NCBI GenBank assembly: GCA_938015875.1
Contig: CALLXE010000030.1
Span: 1-42,628, forward strand
Length of the DNA stretch: 42,628 nucleotides
Direction of reading: 5' to 3'
Source: an uncultured Robiginitomaculum sp.
GTDB lineage: Bacteria > Pseudomonadota > Alphaproteobacteria > Caulobacterales > Maricaulaceae
Made by a program: the position numbers and the translations under genes. Under the pieces are notes generated by a model that worked only from the letters and a program-made list of their open reading frames with translations, ran no database searches and was not told the origin of the DNA. Of this stretch, positions 8,364-16,260 are shown one piece after another (positions within the stretch are counted from its first letter, which is position 1; each line of letters begins with the position of its first letter).

Positions 8364-8618
8364 TTATCCGGCAAGCAGCGGATCAAGGCCGCCTTTGGCT
8401 TCAAGAGCAAACAGGTCGTCACAGCCGCCAATATGTTTACCGTCGATGAAAATTTGGGGAAATGTATTGCGGCCGGAACGCGCGTTCATTTCAGCGCGCT
8501 TTGCCTGATCGCGCGCGGCCGGGATGTCGATATAGTCGACGCCTTTTTTCTTGAACAGTCCCGTTGCGCGGATGCAGAAAGGGCACATAAATTTCGTATA
8601 TATTTCGACTTTAGCCAT
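8364..8618 (-). CDS. grxC: Glutaredoxin 3
   Basis: An 84-residue class I glutaredoxin that reduces disulfides and glutathione mixed disulfides. The dithiol active site is CPFC (in KFMCPFCIRA). The glutathione-binding TFPQIFIDGKHIGGCDD segment, with its cis-proline and GG, is intact. The frame stays open upstream to 8681, but family homology begins at MAKVEIYTK. AAGGA precedes that ATG, so I place the start at 8618. It lies between comF (25 bases) and the Nit hydrolase (2 bases) on the same strand, a conserved alphaproteobacterial trio. Confidence 0.95.
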   Translation of the reverse strand: MAKVEIYTKFMCPFCIRATGLFKKKGVDYIDIPAARDQAKRAEMNARSGRNTFPQIFIDGKHIGGCDDLFALEAKGGLDPLLAG

Positions 8619-8643
8619 GGCAGTTATCCTTATAATCTGTTTG

Positions 8644-9408
8644 TTATGTGGGAACATCTTGCGGTTTGACAACCCTTGCAAGCGTTATCCCATCAATGGA
8701 TTTTGCTCCGCCTTTTCTCAGGGCCCGCGCGCAGGCCTCAAGCGTGGCGCCGGTTGTAAACACATCGTCAATTAACACGACATTTTTGCCACGCAATCGA
8801 TCCTTTGCACCGGGCCGCACTGCAAACGCGCCGGAGACATTACGCCGCCGCCCTGACACGGTTTGCCCGCCCTGAGAGGCCGTGTTTTTACGCCGTAACA
8901 AAATATCCGGGTCAAAGCGGCGCTTATCAATCGCCGCGCACAGTAATGCAGATTGATTATATCGCCGCGCCCGAAGCCGCGCAGGATGTAAGGGAACCGG
9001 AATGAGGTAATCCGCAGCCGGTAAAAACTCCCGCCCTGCGCGCCGCATGTGACCGGCAAATACTTTCAGGCCGGCCGTGCGCCCGCCATGTTTAAAATCG
9101 AGCACTAATTTGCGGCTGTCATCATCATACCGCATTGCGGCCCGCACCCGGTCATAGGCAGGCCTGCGCGCCGCGCATCGCCCGCAAAGCGCAGTCTTGC
9201 CCACATCAAATTCAAACGGAAATCCGCAAGCCGCGCAGCACGGATTGTCCAGAAAAGAAACCTGCGCCCAGAGCTCGCCCTCCATATCGCCGGCCGTGAC
9301 CGGGCGACCGGTCAGCAAAGATTGCGGCGGAAAAACCGTATCCAATAAAAGGTCACGGGCCTGAAGTGCGGCGCCGGCGACAGGGTTTGAGACGCGACCA
9401 TAATTCAT
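8644..9408 (-). CDS. comF: ComF family phosphoribosyltransferase-like protein
   Basis: A 254-residue ComF/GntX-type protein. The N-terminus has a double zinc-ribbon region with cysteines in NPCCAACGFPF and ALCGRCAARRP. The remainder is a PRTase fold with the PRPP-binding loop VVLIDDVFTTGAT near residue 215 and the family segment VPLHPARLRARRYNQS. In competent bacteria ComF is needed for DNA uptake; in most others its role is unknown, and no other competence genes are here. AAGG precedes the ATG. It is the first gene of the comF-grxC-Nit run and is divergent from the dodecin-like gene. Confidence 0.92.
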   Translation of the reverse strand: MNYGRVSNPVAGAALQARDLLLDTVFPPQSLLTGRPVTAGDMEGELWAQVSFLDNPCCAACGFPFEFDVGKTALCGRCAARRPAYDRVRAAMRYDDDSRKLVLDFKHGGRTAGLKVFAGHMRRAGREFLPAADYLIPVPLHPARLRARRYNQSALLCAAIDKRRFDPDILLRRKNTASQGGQTVSGRRRNVSGAFAVRPGAKDRLRGKNVVLIDDVFTTGATLEACARALRKGGAKSIDGITLARVVKPQDVPT

Positions 9409-9545
9409 GAAGCAACCTTACCGGCAATGCCGGCAATTCCCTAATCCGGCGGCCTGCCCCCCCAATGTGTCTTTATCCAAATTGTAATGAGACGCCGAAC
9501 ATCTTGCACGTTAGAGACAAGCTTTAACCCAAACGGAGACATATA

Positions 9546-9749
9546 ATGGCTATTATGAAATCAATCGAAGTGATGAGCGAGTCGAGCAAATCTTTTGAAG
9601 ATGCGATACAAAATGCAATCACGCGGTCGTCCAAAACGATCAAAGATATTCAATCTGCAAATATCAAAAATATGAAGACAACCGTCAAAGACGGCAAAAT
9701 CGATAAATATCGTGTGAATGTCAAAATCACATTCAAAGTCAGCGATTAA
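9546..9749 (+). CDS. Dodecin family protein lacking the flavin-stacking aromatic
   Basis: A 67-residue protein that matches dodecins along its whole length: a strand (KSIEVMSESSKSFED), one helix (DAIQNAITRSSKTI), then two strands (KTTVKDGKIDKYRVNVKITFKV). Dodecins assemble as hollow dodecamers that store flavins or related ligands between stacked aromatic residues. In the segment usually read as xGAWIKE, with Trp (or Tyr in some bacteria), this protein has SANIKN, so the key position is Asn39. Ligand binding is therefore doubtful or altered. GGAGA lies seven bases before the ATG, and a terminator follows, so it appears to be monocistronic. Confidence 0.85.
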   Translation: MAIMKSIEVMSESSKSFEDAIQNAITRSSKTIKDIQSANIKNMKTTVKDGKIDKYRVNVKITFKVSD

Positions 9750-9781
9750 AATTTCGATCCGGCATTAAGCCTGAGTAAGAT

Positions 9782-9813
9782 AGCCCGTCCCGATTTTCGG
9801 CGGCGGGCTTTTC
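9782..9813 (+). terminator. Intrinsic terminator after the dodecin-like gene
   Basis: AGCCCG (9782-9787) pairs with CGGGCT (9804-9809), with further pairing of CCG and CGG around an ATTTT loop, and is followed by TTTCT. It starts 32 bases after the dodecin stop on the plus strand. Confidence 0.7.
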
Positions 9814-9897
9814 TGCGCCCGGCCTTAATCCGTCCTGCGACTTTGACGACCGGGCTTGGGGGTTTAAATTTACCCCTGTCATTGCCATATCATTGAA

Positions 9898-10773
9898 ATG
9901 AGCCAAGACACCCTTAATCGTGACGTTTTTGATCGCCCGCTGATAAAGCGACGACGTGGCCGGATGGGCGATGATCATTTTTTATTAGCGCGATGCGCCG
10001 ATGATTGCGCCGACCGGCTGCTTGATGTGAACCGGACGTTTTCAAACGCGCTGATACTCGGCAATCCGCAATTTACGCGGGGGCTCTTAGCGCAATTACC
10101 GGACGGCAAAATCACGGCTGTTACTCTCGCGGATTTCTCTGACAATCTTGAGACCGGCGTAGTTTTTGCTGATGAAGAGGCTCTGCCGTTTGAGCCCGAT
10201 CAGTTTGACCTGATTATCAGCGCGCTGGGATTGCATCATGTTAATGATCTGCCGGGCGCATTGGTGCAAATTAATCGCGCGCTCAAACCTGACGGACTAT
10301 TCCTTGGCGCGCTGTTTGGCGGCGCGACCCTGACGGAATTGCGGCAATCCCTTTATGGCAGCGAGGACGCGCTTTACGGCGGCATCACGCCGCGTGTCTC
10401 GCCCATGGTGGATTTCACCCAAGGCGCAGCGCTCTTGCAGCGCGCCGGATTTGCGCTGCCCGTTGTGGATACCGATAAAGTCAGCGTTAATTACGCCAAT
10501 CCCATGCGGCTGTTTACAGATTTAAAAGCCATGGCGGAAACCAACGCCCTGATGGCCCGCAGCAAGAAACCTGTATCGAAGCGGTTCCTGACCAAGACGG
10601 CGCAAATATACGCTGAGCAATTTTCAAACGCGGACGGTAAAGCGGTGGCAAGTTTTGAAATTTTGTGGCTGACCGGATGGGCGAAACATCCTGATCAACA
10701 AAAACCGTTAAAACCCGGCAGCGCGAAAACCCGCCTCGCCGATGCGCTGGGCGTGAAGGAAACAAAGTTATGA
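9898..10773 (+). CDS. NDUFAF5/BioC-like class I methyltransferase-fold protein
   Basis: A 291-residue Rossmann-fold protein of the type usually annotated as SAM-dependent methyltransferase next to comF in alphaproteobacteria. The N-terminal VFDRPLIKRRRGRM resembles the NDUFAF5 family, whose human member acts on a complex I subunit. The post-I segment EALPFEPDQFDLIISALGLHHVNDL is typical of this superfamily. However, SAM motif I, normally DxGxGxG, reads LILGNPQFTRG here, so the glycine-rich loop is degraded. The start has only a weak Shine-Dalgarno sequence. Its end overlaps the next lipoprotein gene by four bases (ATGA). The fold is secure; catalytic activity is uncertain. Confidence 0.8.
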   Translation: MSQDTLNRDVFDRPLIKRRRGRMGDDHFLLARCADDCADRLLDVNRTFSNALILGNPQFTRGLLAQLPDGKITAVTLADFSDNLETGVVFADEEALPFEPDQFDLIISALGLHHVNDLPGALVQINRALKPDGLFLGALFGGATLTELRQSLYGSEDALYGGITPRVSPMVDFTQGAALLQRAGFALPVVDTDKVSVNYANPMRLFTDLKAMAETNALMARSKKPVSKRFLTKTAQIYAEQFSNADGKAVASFEILWLTGWAKHPDQQKPLKPGSAKTRLADALGVKETKL

Positions 10774-11729
10774 TTCGAAATATCCTGATTATCAGCGCCG
10801 CTGCGACGGTCCTTCTCAGTGCCTGTAATCGGGCGACCGATATTGCGCCCCCATCGGACGTAAAGACCCTGTCTGCGACCCATGCATTTGATACGCCCGC
10901 GCCGATAAAACAGGTCGCATTTTCTCCCAATGATGTGGCGAGCTGGCTTGGCGCGATTGCAATGGTGACTGATGACGGGCAATTGCTGATTACAAATATC
11001 GAAGGCAAACAGCCAAAACTGCAATCCGGCGGCCCGTATAAAGACGTGATCGGCACAAACCGTAAAGGCAAGCCGGCTCTGTTTTTGGCGCTGACGTCCG
11101 GCGGCGAACTGCGCCCCTTTATTGAAGCTGATAATGAAGGGAATTTTAAAGCCATCCCGATCAGCACGGACGCCGGCAAGCTGTCATTACTCTGTAAAAC
11201 AGAAGGCGGCGACGAAACAAATGAGCTGACCGTAATTACGACGGACGGCGAGATTGTCACGTTAAACACCGAGCTGTCAGAAAGCGCCCTTATTCACAAA
11301 GATACAGTTCTCGGCAAAGCGAAAGATGTAAGCGGATGCGCCGCCGACGGGGGGATCCAAATTACTTTAAGCCGCGGAAACTTATCTGTTGGCAGTGAGG
11401 ACAAAGTGAAGATTGGCAACACAGCACCGGGCCCGGCAATAAACCGGCTTAACGGCAGAGTTCATCTTTTTGTCAGCCGGCCGCAAAGCCCGGTCTTAAG
11501 CGTTTACGAAGGGTCGGACCTAACGCAATCCATTGATTTCAACATTGAATCCGGCTTAAGCATTGGCGGGCTGGAGCGCGCCTCCGGCGTTTGGGCGACC
11601 TCCGCGCCCTTTGGCGGCAGCGGATTTAATGACGGCCTGATTGCGGTCGCAGACGCCGACGCGCCGCGCCTTGTAATTTTGTCGAAAAGCTATGTCGAAC
11701 GCGCGCTAAGCAATGCGGATGCGCGTTGA
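10770..11729 (+). CDS. Putative lipoprotein, possible beta-propeller, unknown function
   Basis: A 319-residue envelope protein I do not recognise. The signal peptide ends in lipobox LLSAC with Cys19, so it should be lipid-anchored. The body has alternating short strands and glycine/aspartate turns, as in beta-propellers. The ending FNDGLIAVADADAPRLVIL is reminiscent of phytase-like propellers, but this is a weak visual resemblance. It overlaps the upstream methyltransferase-fold gene by four bases and is probably co-translated with it. Its last 24 bases overlap the end of ctaA on the opposite strand. No catalytic motif could be assigned. Confidence 0.7.
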   Translation: MIRNILIISAAATVLLSACNRATDIAPPSDVKTLSATHAFDTPAPIKQVAFSPNDVASWLGAIAMVTDDGQLLITNIEGKQPKLQSGGPYKDVIGTNRKGKPALFLALTSGGELRPFIEADNEGNFKAIPISTDAGKLSLLCKTEGGDETNELTVITTDGEIVTLNTELSESALIHKDTVLGKAKDVSGCAADGGIQITLSRGNLSVGSEDKVKIGNTAPGPAINRLNGRVHLFVSRPQSPVLSVYEGSDLTQSIDFNIESGLSIGGLERASGVWATSAPFGGSGFNDGLIAVADADAPRLVILSKSYVERALSNADAR

Positions 11730-12737
11730 TTTATAAAGCGCAATCGCCAGCATAAAGACGATAATGCTTGATCCCTGATGCAGCAAAGACAGGTTTAACG
11801 GCGCAACCATAAGCAACGTCCAAATCCCCAACGCGGCTTGCCAAATCATCGCAAGTAAAAGCCAACCGGACAGATTCAGCGTCCAAGCCTGTGCATTACT
11901 TTTCGCCCGCAGCCAAAAAGCCAAGCACCCGGCGAGCAGGATATACGCTAAAATGCGGTGGTTAAACTGAATGGCCGTCACGTTTTCAATCAGGTTTGCC
12001 CACACAGGCGACATAACGAAATATCCGTTTGGCACAAATTTTCCGTCCATAAGCGGCCACGTATTATAGGTGTAACCGGCTTTCGTACCGGCCACGAAAG
12101 CGCCGGTAACTATTTGCAAAAACGTCAATCCCAACACAATACCGGCGGCTTTTCGCATAGGCTGAGTGCGGCGCTTCGGCCAAGCGTTTCGCGCCCCTAA
12201 AAACAGTGTAAACAACAGGCCTAAGATTATGAAGGCCATGCCCAAATGGGTCGCAAGACGATACGGGCTGACGGTAACCTTATCGTCCTGAAGGCCGCTG
12301 TGAACCATCCACCACCCGATCGCGCCCTGAAGGCCAATAAGCAGTAAAATTGCAGCGAAAGCGGGCTTGCGCCCTGCGGGGAGGTGTCCCCGCAATAAAA
12401 ATACAAAAAACGGCAGCGCGTAGGCCAAACCGATAAAACGGCCGAGTTGCCGATGCGCCCATTCCCAAAAATAGATAAATTTAAATCCGGCTAAATCCAT
12501 GTCCGGGTGCTCGGCTTCAAACTCAGGGATGAGTTTGTATTTCTCAAATTCGCTCATCCAATGGGCGTTCGACAGTGGCGGAAGCGCGCCTGTAATCGGT
12601 TTCCATTCGGTAATGGACAGGCCTGAATTTGTCAGGCGGGTTGCCCCGCCAATAATAATCATGGCCATGACCAAAAGACACATAAAACCAAGCCAAAGCG
12701 TAACCGCGCGCAAAGATGAAGGTGGGGCTGTTTTCAT
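11706..12737 (-). CDS. ctaA: Heme A synthase (COX15/CtaA, 8-TM type)
   Basis: An inner-membrane heme-containing monooxygenase that oxidises the C8 methyl of heme O to give heme A for aa3-type cytochrome oxidases. The 343-residue protein shows eight hydrophobic segments. The first half contains GGATRLTNSGLSITEWKP and EWAHRQLGR (92-100), with the conserved Glu and His; later histidines lie in MVHSGL, NHRI and LLHQG. The cysteine pairs of Bacillus-type CtaA are absent, which places it with the COX15-type alphaproteobacterial form. It is convergent with, and overlaps, the lipoprotein gene by 24 bases. Oxidase structural genes are not in the window. Confidence 0.95.
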   Translation of the reverse strand: MKTAPPSSLRAVTLWLGFMCLLVMAMIIIGGATRLTNSGLSITEWKPITGALPPLSNAHWMSEFEKYKLIPEFEAEHPDMDLAGFKFIYFWEWAHRQLGRFIGLAYALPFFVFLLRGHLPAGRKPAFAAILLLIGLQGAIGWWMVHSGLQDDKVTVSPYRLATHLGMAFIILGLLFTLFLGARNAWPKRRTQPMRKAAGIVLGLTFLQIVTGAFVAGTKAGYTYNTWPLMDGKFVPNGYFVMSPVWANLIENVTAIQFNHRILAYILLAGCLAFWLRAKSNAQAWTLNLSGWLLLAMIWQAALGIWTLLMVAPLNLSLLHQGSSIIVFMLAIALYKSTRIRIA

Positions 12738-12847
12738 AGGCCCTATATAGCGTTATTTACTGCGCCCGCCTTGCGACATTTCGTAAGAGGCTATTAACCG
12801 ATACAGGTCAAAACTGACGCTCAATCAGCCTTATTTACGGATCCGTT

Positions 12848-14017
12848 ATGACACAGCCCATTCACGCCTATTTTGACCAAGCCCTGCGCGGCGATTCCTC
12901 TTGGTGGACATGGCTCGCCGGTTTTTGGACATCCATTGTCGTTTGGGTTTTTGCTTCCGCCATTTTAGGCATTCCGATGTTTTTGCTGATGGGCTTTGCA
13001 GATCCTGAGACTTTTAATGCCATGCTCGCAGACATGATGACTGACACAGGGGAAACGTCGGGCCTGATGGGCGCCTTAACCGGCGCGGCCTACGCCCTGC
13101 CGGTGTTCGTAATCTTGCTGTTTTTATTGCGTGATAATTTTTCAGGCACAGCCCGCAAAATCGTTTTGGCAATCGCAGGCTTGTTTGCCGTCATATCCTT
13201 TGCCGGAATTATCGTCCAAATCGTAGCGACTCCGGAAGGCGCTAATGAATTGCTTGCTGATTTCATTCCGAAAAGTGCAGGCGTTTACGCCTTTATGCTC
13301 CTGACCTTCCCGCCTTTAATCATCGGCCTCTGGATCGCGTTGAAAGTTATTCACAAGCGCGGGTTTAAAACGCTTATGACTGCGCATACGCATTTTCGCT
13401 GGAATCGCGTTTTTCAATCTATGGTCATCTTCTGGATTGTCGCCGGATCGCTGACATTGGTTGCGCATATAATGGGCTTTAACAAAGTTGAGGGTGTGTT
13501 TGACGGCTCGAAGTTCTTCTTATATGCCGCCATTTCTCTGATGCTTATCCCCCTGCAATCCGCGGCCGAAGAGATTATGCTGCGCGGCTATCTCAACCAA
13601 GGCCTCGGGAAATATATCCGCAATCCGTGGATTGTATTTTTCATAACATCGGCCATGTTTGCGTCCCTGCATTTGGGCAATCCCGAAGCCGCCGAGGGGG
13701 CTGCTAACGGCAAGTTGTTTATTACCATGTCGAGCTATTTCCTGTTTGGCATGTTTGCCTGCGTCCTGACCTATATTGATGGCGGACTGGAAAGTGCCAT
13801 CGGCGTTCATGCCGCTAACAATCTTTATGCGTCGGTGCTGCTGGGTTATGACAATTCTGCCCTCCCCACACCGACCATCTTTAAAACCGGCCTGAATGCT
13901 GACACGGATATTATCTTTACGGTTTTAACCTTAGCTTTGGTGTGCCTGGCCCTTTGGAAATTTAAAAAGCCGCTGATCGTTGATACGGCAGGCCTCCCCG
14001 CCGAAACATTCAAATAG
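12848..14017 (+). CDS. CPBP family intramembrane glutamic protease
   Basis: A 389-residue polytopic membrane protein with about eight hydrophobic segments and a C-terminal CPBP (Abi/CAAX protease-like) domain. The catalytic motifs are complete: EEIMLRG with Glu241, Glu242 and Arg246, FASLH (271-275), and a second histidine in GVHAANN (His321). Proteins of this family cleave within membranes, or in bacteria act in bacteriocin immunity or protein processing; the substrate here is unknown. It is followed eight bases later by the STT3-like gene on the same strand, so the two are probably co-transcribed. It is divergent from ctaA with 110 bases between. Confidence 0.88.
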   Translation: MTQPIHAYFDQALRGDSSWWTWLAGFWTSIVVWVFASAILGIPMFLLMGFADPETFNAMLADMMTDTGETSGLMGALTGAAYALPVFVILLFLLRDNFSGTARKIVLAIAGLFAVISFAGIIVQIVATPEGANELLADFIPKSAGVYAFMLLTFPPLIIGLWIALKVIHKRGFKTLMTAHTHFRWNRVFQSMVIFWIVAGSLTLVAHIMGFNKVEGVFDGSKFFLYAAISLMLIPLQSAAEEIMLRGYLNQGLGKYIRNPWIVFFITSAMFASLHLGNPEAAEGAANGKLFITMSSYFLFGMFACVLTYIDGGLESAIGVHAANNLYASVLLGYDNSALPTPTIFKTGLNADTDIIFTVLTLALVCLALWKFKKPLIVDTAGLPAETFK

Positions 14018-14025
14018 GCCGCCCC

Positions 14026-15873
14026 GTGGAAAAAGCCCCCCTGTCAAAACTTGAGACCTATGGCCCTGCCGTCTTCGTCTGGGCCGTTATTGCCTTTGCA
14101 AGTTTTATGAAAACAGGCTTCGGCGTGCTGCGCGGGACCCTGCCCGGCAATGATGATTACATGCGCCTTGTTCAAATCCGCGACTGGCTTGGCGGGCAAG
14201 CATGGGGCGACCCCGTGCAATCGCGTATGTTTCCGGCCGACCCGCTTATCTCGCATTGGAGCCGGTTTACGGATAGTCTCATCGGAGCCCTTATAAAAAT
14301 CCTGACGCCGATATTCGGCGCGCAGGGCGCAGAAACCGCAGCCCTTATGATCTTGCCGCCGACCTTGCTCCTGATTGCTATTATTCTGGTTGTCAGGCTT
14401 GCAGTGAAAATGAGCGACGGTCCGTGGATTCCGCTGGCGGCGGCGTTAACGGCCGGGCTTTGTTTTTCTGTATTTTATCAGTTTTACCCCGGGCGCATTG
14501 ACCATCACGGCCTGCAGATCGTTCTCGCCTTGGGAACAGCAGCCGCGATAATGCGCTCAGTTGACCGGGCGAATTTTGCGCTCATCGCCGGCGCGCTGTG
14601 CGGGCTCTCACTCTGGGTGGGCATAGAGAGCGCGCCTTACGTTGCCGCAGCCTGCATTGCGGTTTCAATCAATTGGGTGTTGCGCGCCGGCGACAAGAAC
14701 CGCCGCGCCCTCATGTTATTTGGCCTGTCTATGGCAGGCATAACCGCCCTGTGCCTGCTCATCTCTCCGCCGCAAAGCCGCGCCATTCCATTTTGCGACG
14801 CCATATCGACGGTGTTTGCTCTGCTGACGGCCGCTATTGCCGTAGCCATGATCATCGCCGCATTGATCGGGCCAAAGGTGAAATCACCCATCGCGCGCCT
14901 GGCCGTCATAAGCAGCCTGGGCATGGCGGCGGCCGGCCTTACGATTGCGATTTATCCGCAATGCCTTTACGGTCCCTACGCGCAATTAGACCCGCGTTTG
15001 ACGGAAGTTTGGCTCTCAAATGTCAGTGAGGCCAAGCCGTTTCACCGCACATTTGCCGGCAATCCGGCCATTAGCATGGCCATGATTATTGTCCCGTTGT
15101 TTGCGATCATCGGTCTGTATTTTTCCCGTCCGGCCGGAAAACCCATTCAGGTTATTTTGGGCAATACCCCCGCCCGCACGCTGTTAATATTTACCGTGCT
15201 GACGGCGCTGACAGGTCTTATTCAAACGCGAATGTTTTCGTTCTCAGGTGCTTTGGGCGCGCCACTGGCAGCCCTCTTTATTGCGCGCATGGCAGATTAT
15301 GCCGACCGCTTTAAATCTGACCTTCCCAAAGCTTTGGCGCGCGTCAGTATCTTAGCGCTGCTCTCGCCCTTGTTTATTCCGGCCGTTATCGGTTTTGCTT
15401 TCCCGGTTTCAAAGATCGAAAATGCGACTGCGGACGCCGGCGCAGAGGCGCAAGATGAGGGCGCGCTTATTATTGCCTGTAACGAGCCGGCCGCACTGCG
15501 CGCCATGCGCGCCTACCCGACCGGACTGGTCATAACGCAAATTGATCTGGGCGCGCCGACATTGGCCGCGACATCACACAGCGTGACCTCAGCGCCGTAT
15601 CACCGCAATGAAAAAGGACTTTTGGCGACGCTGGATATTTATATGGGAACGCCGGATGCCGCCGGCAGGGTTGTACAGTCTTTAGGCGCGGATTATCTGA
15701 TCGCCTGTGATGACTTTTCTGAAACAGATTTACTGACCCGGATGGCTCCCGACGGACTGCTCGCCGATTTAAAGGCCGGGAAAACGCCAATCTGGTTGAC
15801 CCGTCTTGACTTGCCTGTTTTGGCAAACGGTCAGGATAATCCTGTTACGGCTTATAAAGTCATTAAGCCTTAA
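14026..15873 (+). CDS. STT3-like GT-C fold membrane protein, putative glycosyltransferase
   Basis: A 615-residue polytopic membrane protein with about 11-13 hydrophobic segments up to residue 470 and a soluble C-terminal part to 615. The first periplasmic loop has GNDDYMRLVQIRDW (Asp43-Asp44) and LISHWSR, and the second loop has GRIDHHGLQ (159-164). These match the acidic DD-type motif and DHH motif of STT3/AglB/PglB-style GT-C enzymes, which move a glycan from a polyprenyl carrier. A WWDxG acceptor motif is not evident in the C-terminal part, so oligosaccharyltransferase activity is uncertain. The start is GTG, eight bases after the CPBP gene. Its stop is interlocked with the next minus-strand gene (TTAA). 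Confidence 0.72.
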   Translation: MEKAPLSKLETYGPAVFVWAVIAFASFMKTGFGVLRGTLPGNDDYMRLVQIRDWLGGQAWGDPVQSRMFPADPLISHWSRFTDSLIGALIKILTPIFGAQGAETAALMILPPTLLLIAIILVVRLAVKMSDGPWIPLAAALTAGLCFSVFYQFYPGRIDHHGLQIVLALGTAAAIMRSVDRANFALIAGALCGLSLWVGIESAPYVAAACIAVSINWVLRAGDKNRRALMLFGLSMAGITALCLLISPPQSRAIPFCDAISTVFALLTAAIAVAMIIAALIGPKVKSPIARLAVISSLGMAAAGLTIAIYPQCLYGPYAQLDPRLTEVWLSNVSEAKPFHRTFAGNPAISMAMIIVPLFAIIGLYFSRPAGKPIQVILGNTPARTLLIFTVLTALTGLIQTRMFSFSGALGAPLAALFIARMADYADRFKSDLPKALARVSILALLSPLFIPAVIGFAFPVSKIENATADAGAEAQDEGALIIACNEPAALRAMRAYPTGLVITQIDLGAPTLAATSHSVTSAPYHRNEKGLLATLDIYMGTPDAAGRVVQSLGADYLIACDDFSETDLLTRMAPDGLLADLKAGKTPIWLTRLDLPVLANGQDNPVTAYKVIKP

Positions 15874-16091
15874 CCCAGCATATTGCGGCCCTGATCGGTC
15901 AGGCGGCAAACCAGCCAATCCGGTTTCAGCGGATTGGCGAACCAACGCTCTGCCAATCCTTTTTTCAGGCACGCCCGAATGACGGCCGGTTTTATTTCCT
16001 GACCGTCGCGATCAAATAAAGGCAGTTTTCCGCCGGGCTGCACTGCGCCCATGTTCAGATAGTCACGTTCTGCACGTGTTAAATTGGCCAT
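15870..16091 (-). CDS. Conserved-looking small protein, unknown function
   Basis: A 73-residue soluble protein that I cannot assign. It opens with MANLTRAERDYLNMGAVQPGG and ends with VCRLTDQGRNML. The final part, with its helix and LTDQGR turn, resembles the recognition wing of winged-helix proteins, but this is a weak impression. The frame extends four codons further to an ATG at 16103; I prefer the ATG at 16091 because GGGGG stands just ahead of it. It faces the STT3-like gene and shares the TTAA at 15870-15873 with it. Codon use looks like that of its neighbours, which supports a real gene. Confidence 0.6.
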   Translation of the reverse strand: MANLTRAERDYLNMGAVQPGGKLPLFDRDGQEIKPAVIRACLKKGLAERWFANPLKPDWLVCRLTDQGRNMLG

Positions 16092-16260
16092 ATCAGCCCC
16101 CATAATTCACACCGCGGCACATGCCGCCAAAGGCTGCGGCGCGTCTGCTTAATGCAGACTTCCCCGAAGCCTCTGAATTATGTAAAGTAAAAGTACCTAT
16201 TTTCTTTTAACGGCCTATAAAGCTTAAGTTTACACTTTTCGCCCGCTGTCCGGAGTTCCC

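Noticed and set aside
10514-11269. 251-codon open frame on the minus strand
   Set aside because: Spans the ends of two overlapping plus-strand genes and has no signal, motif or ribosome site of its own.
12848-14017. CPBP protein as a defence (abortive infection) gene
   Set aside because: Abi is an old name for this domain. There is no toxin, reverse transcriptase or other defence gene nearby, and the setting is housekeeping.
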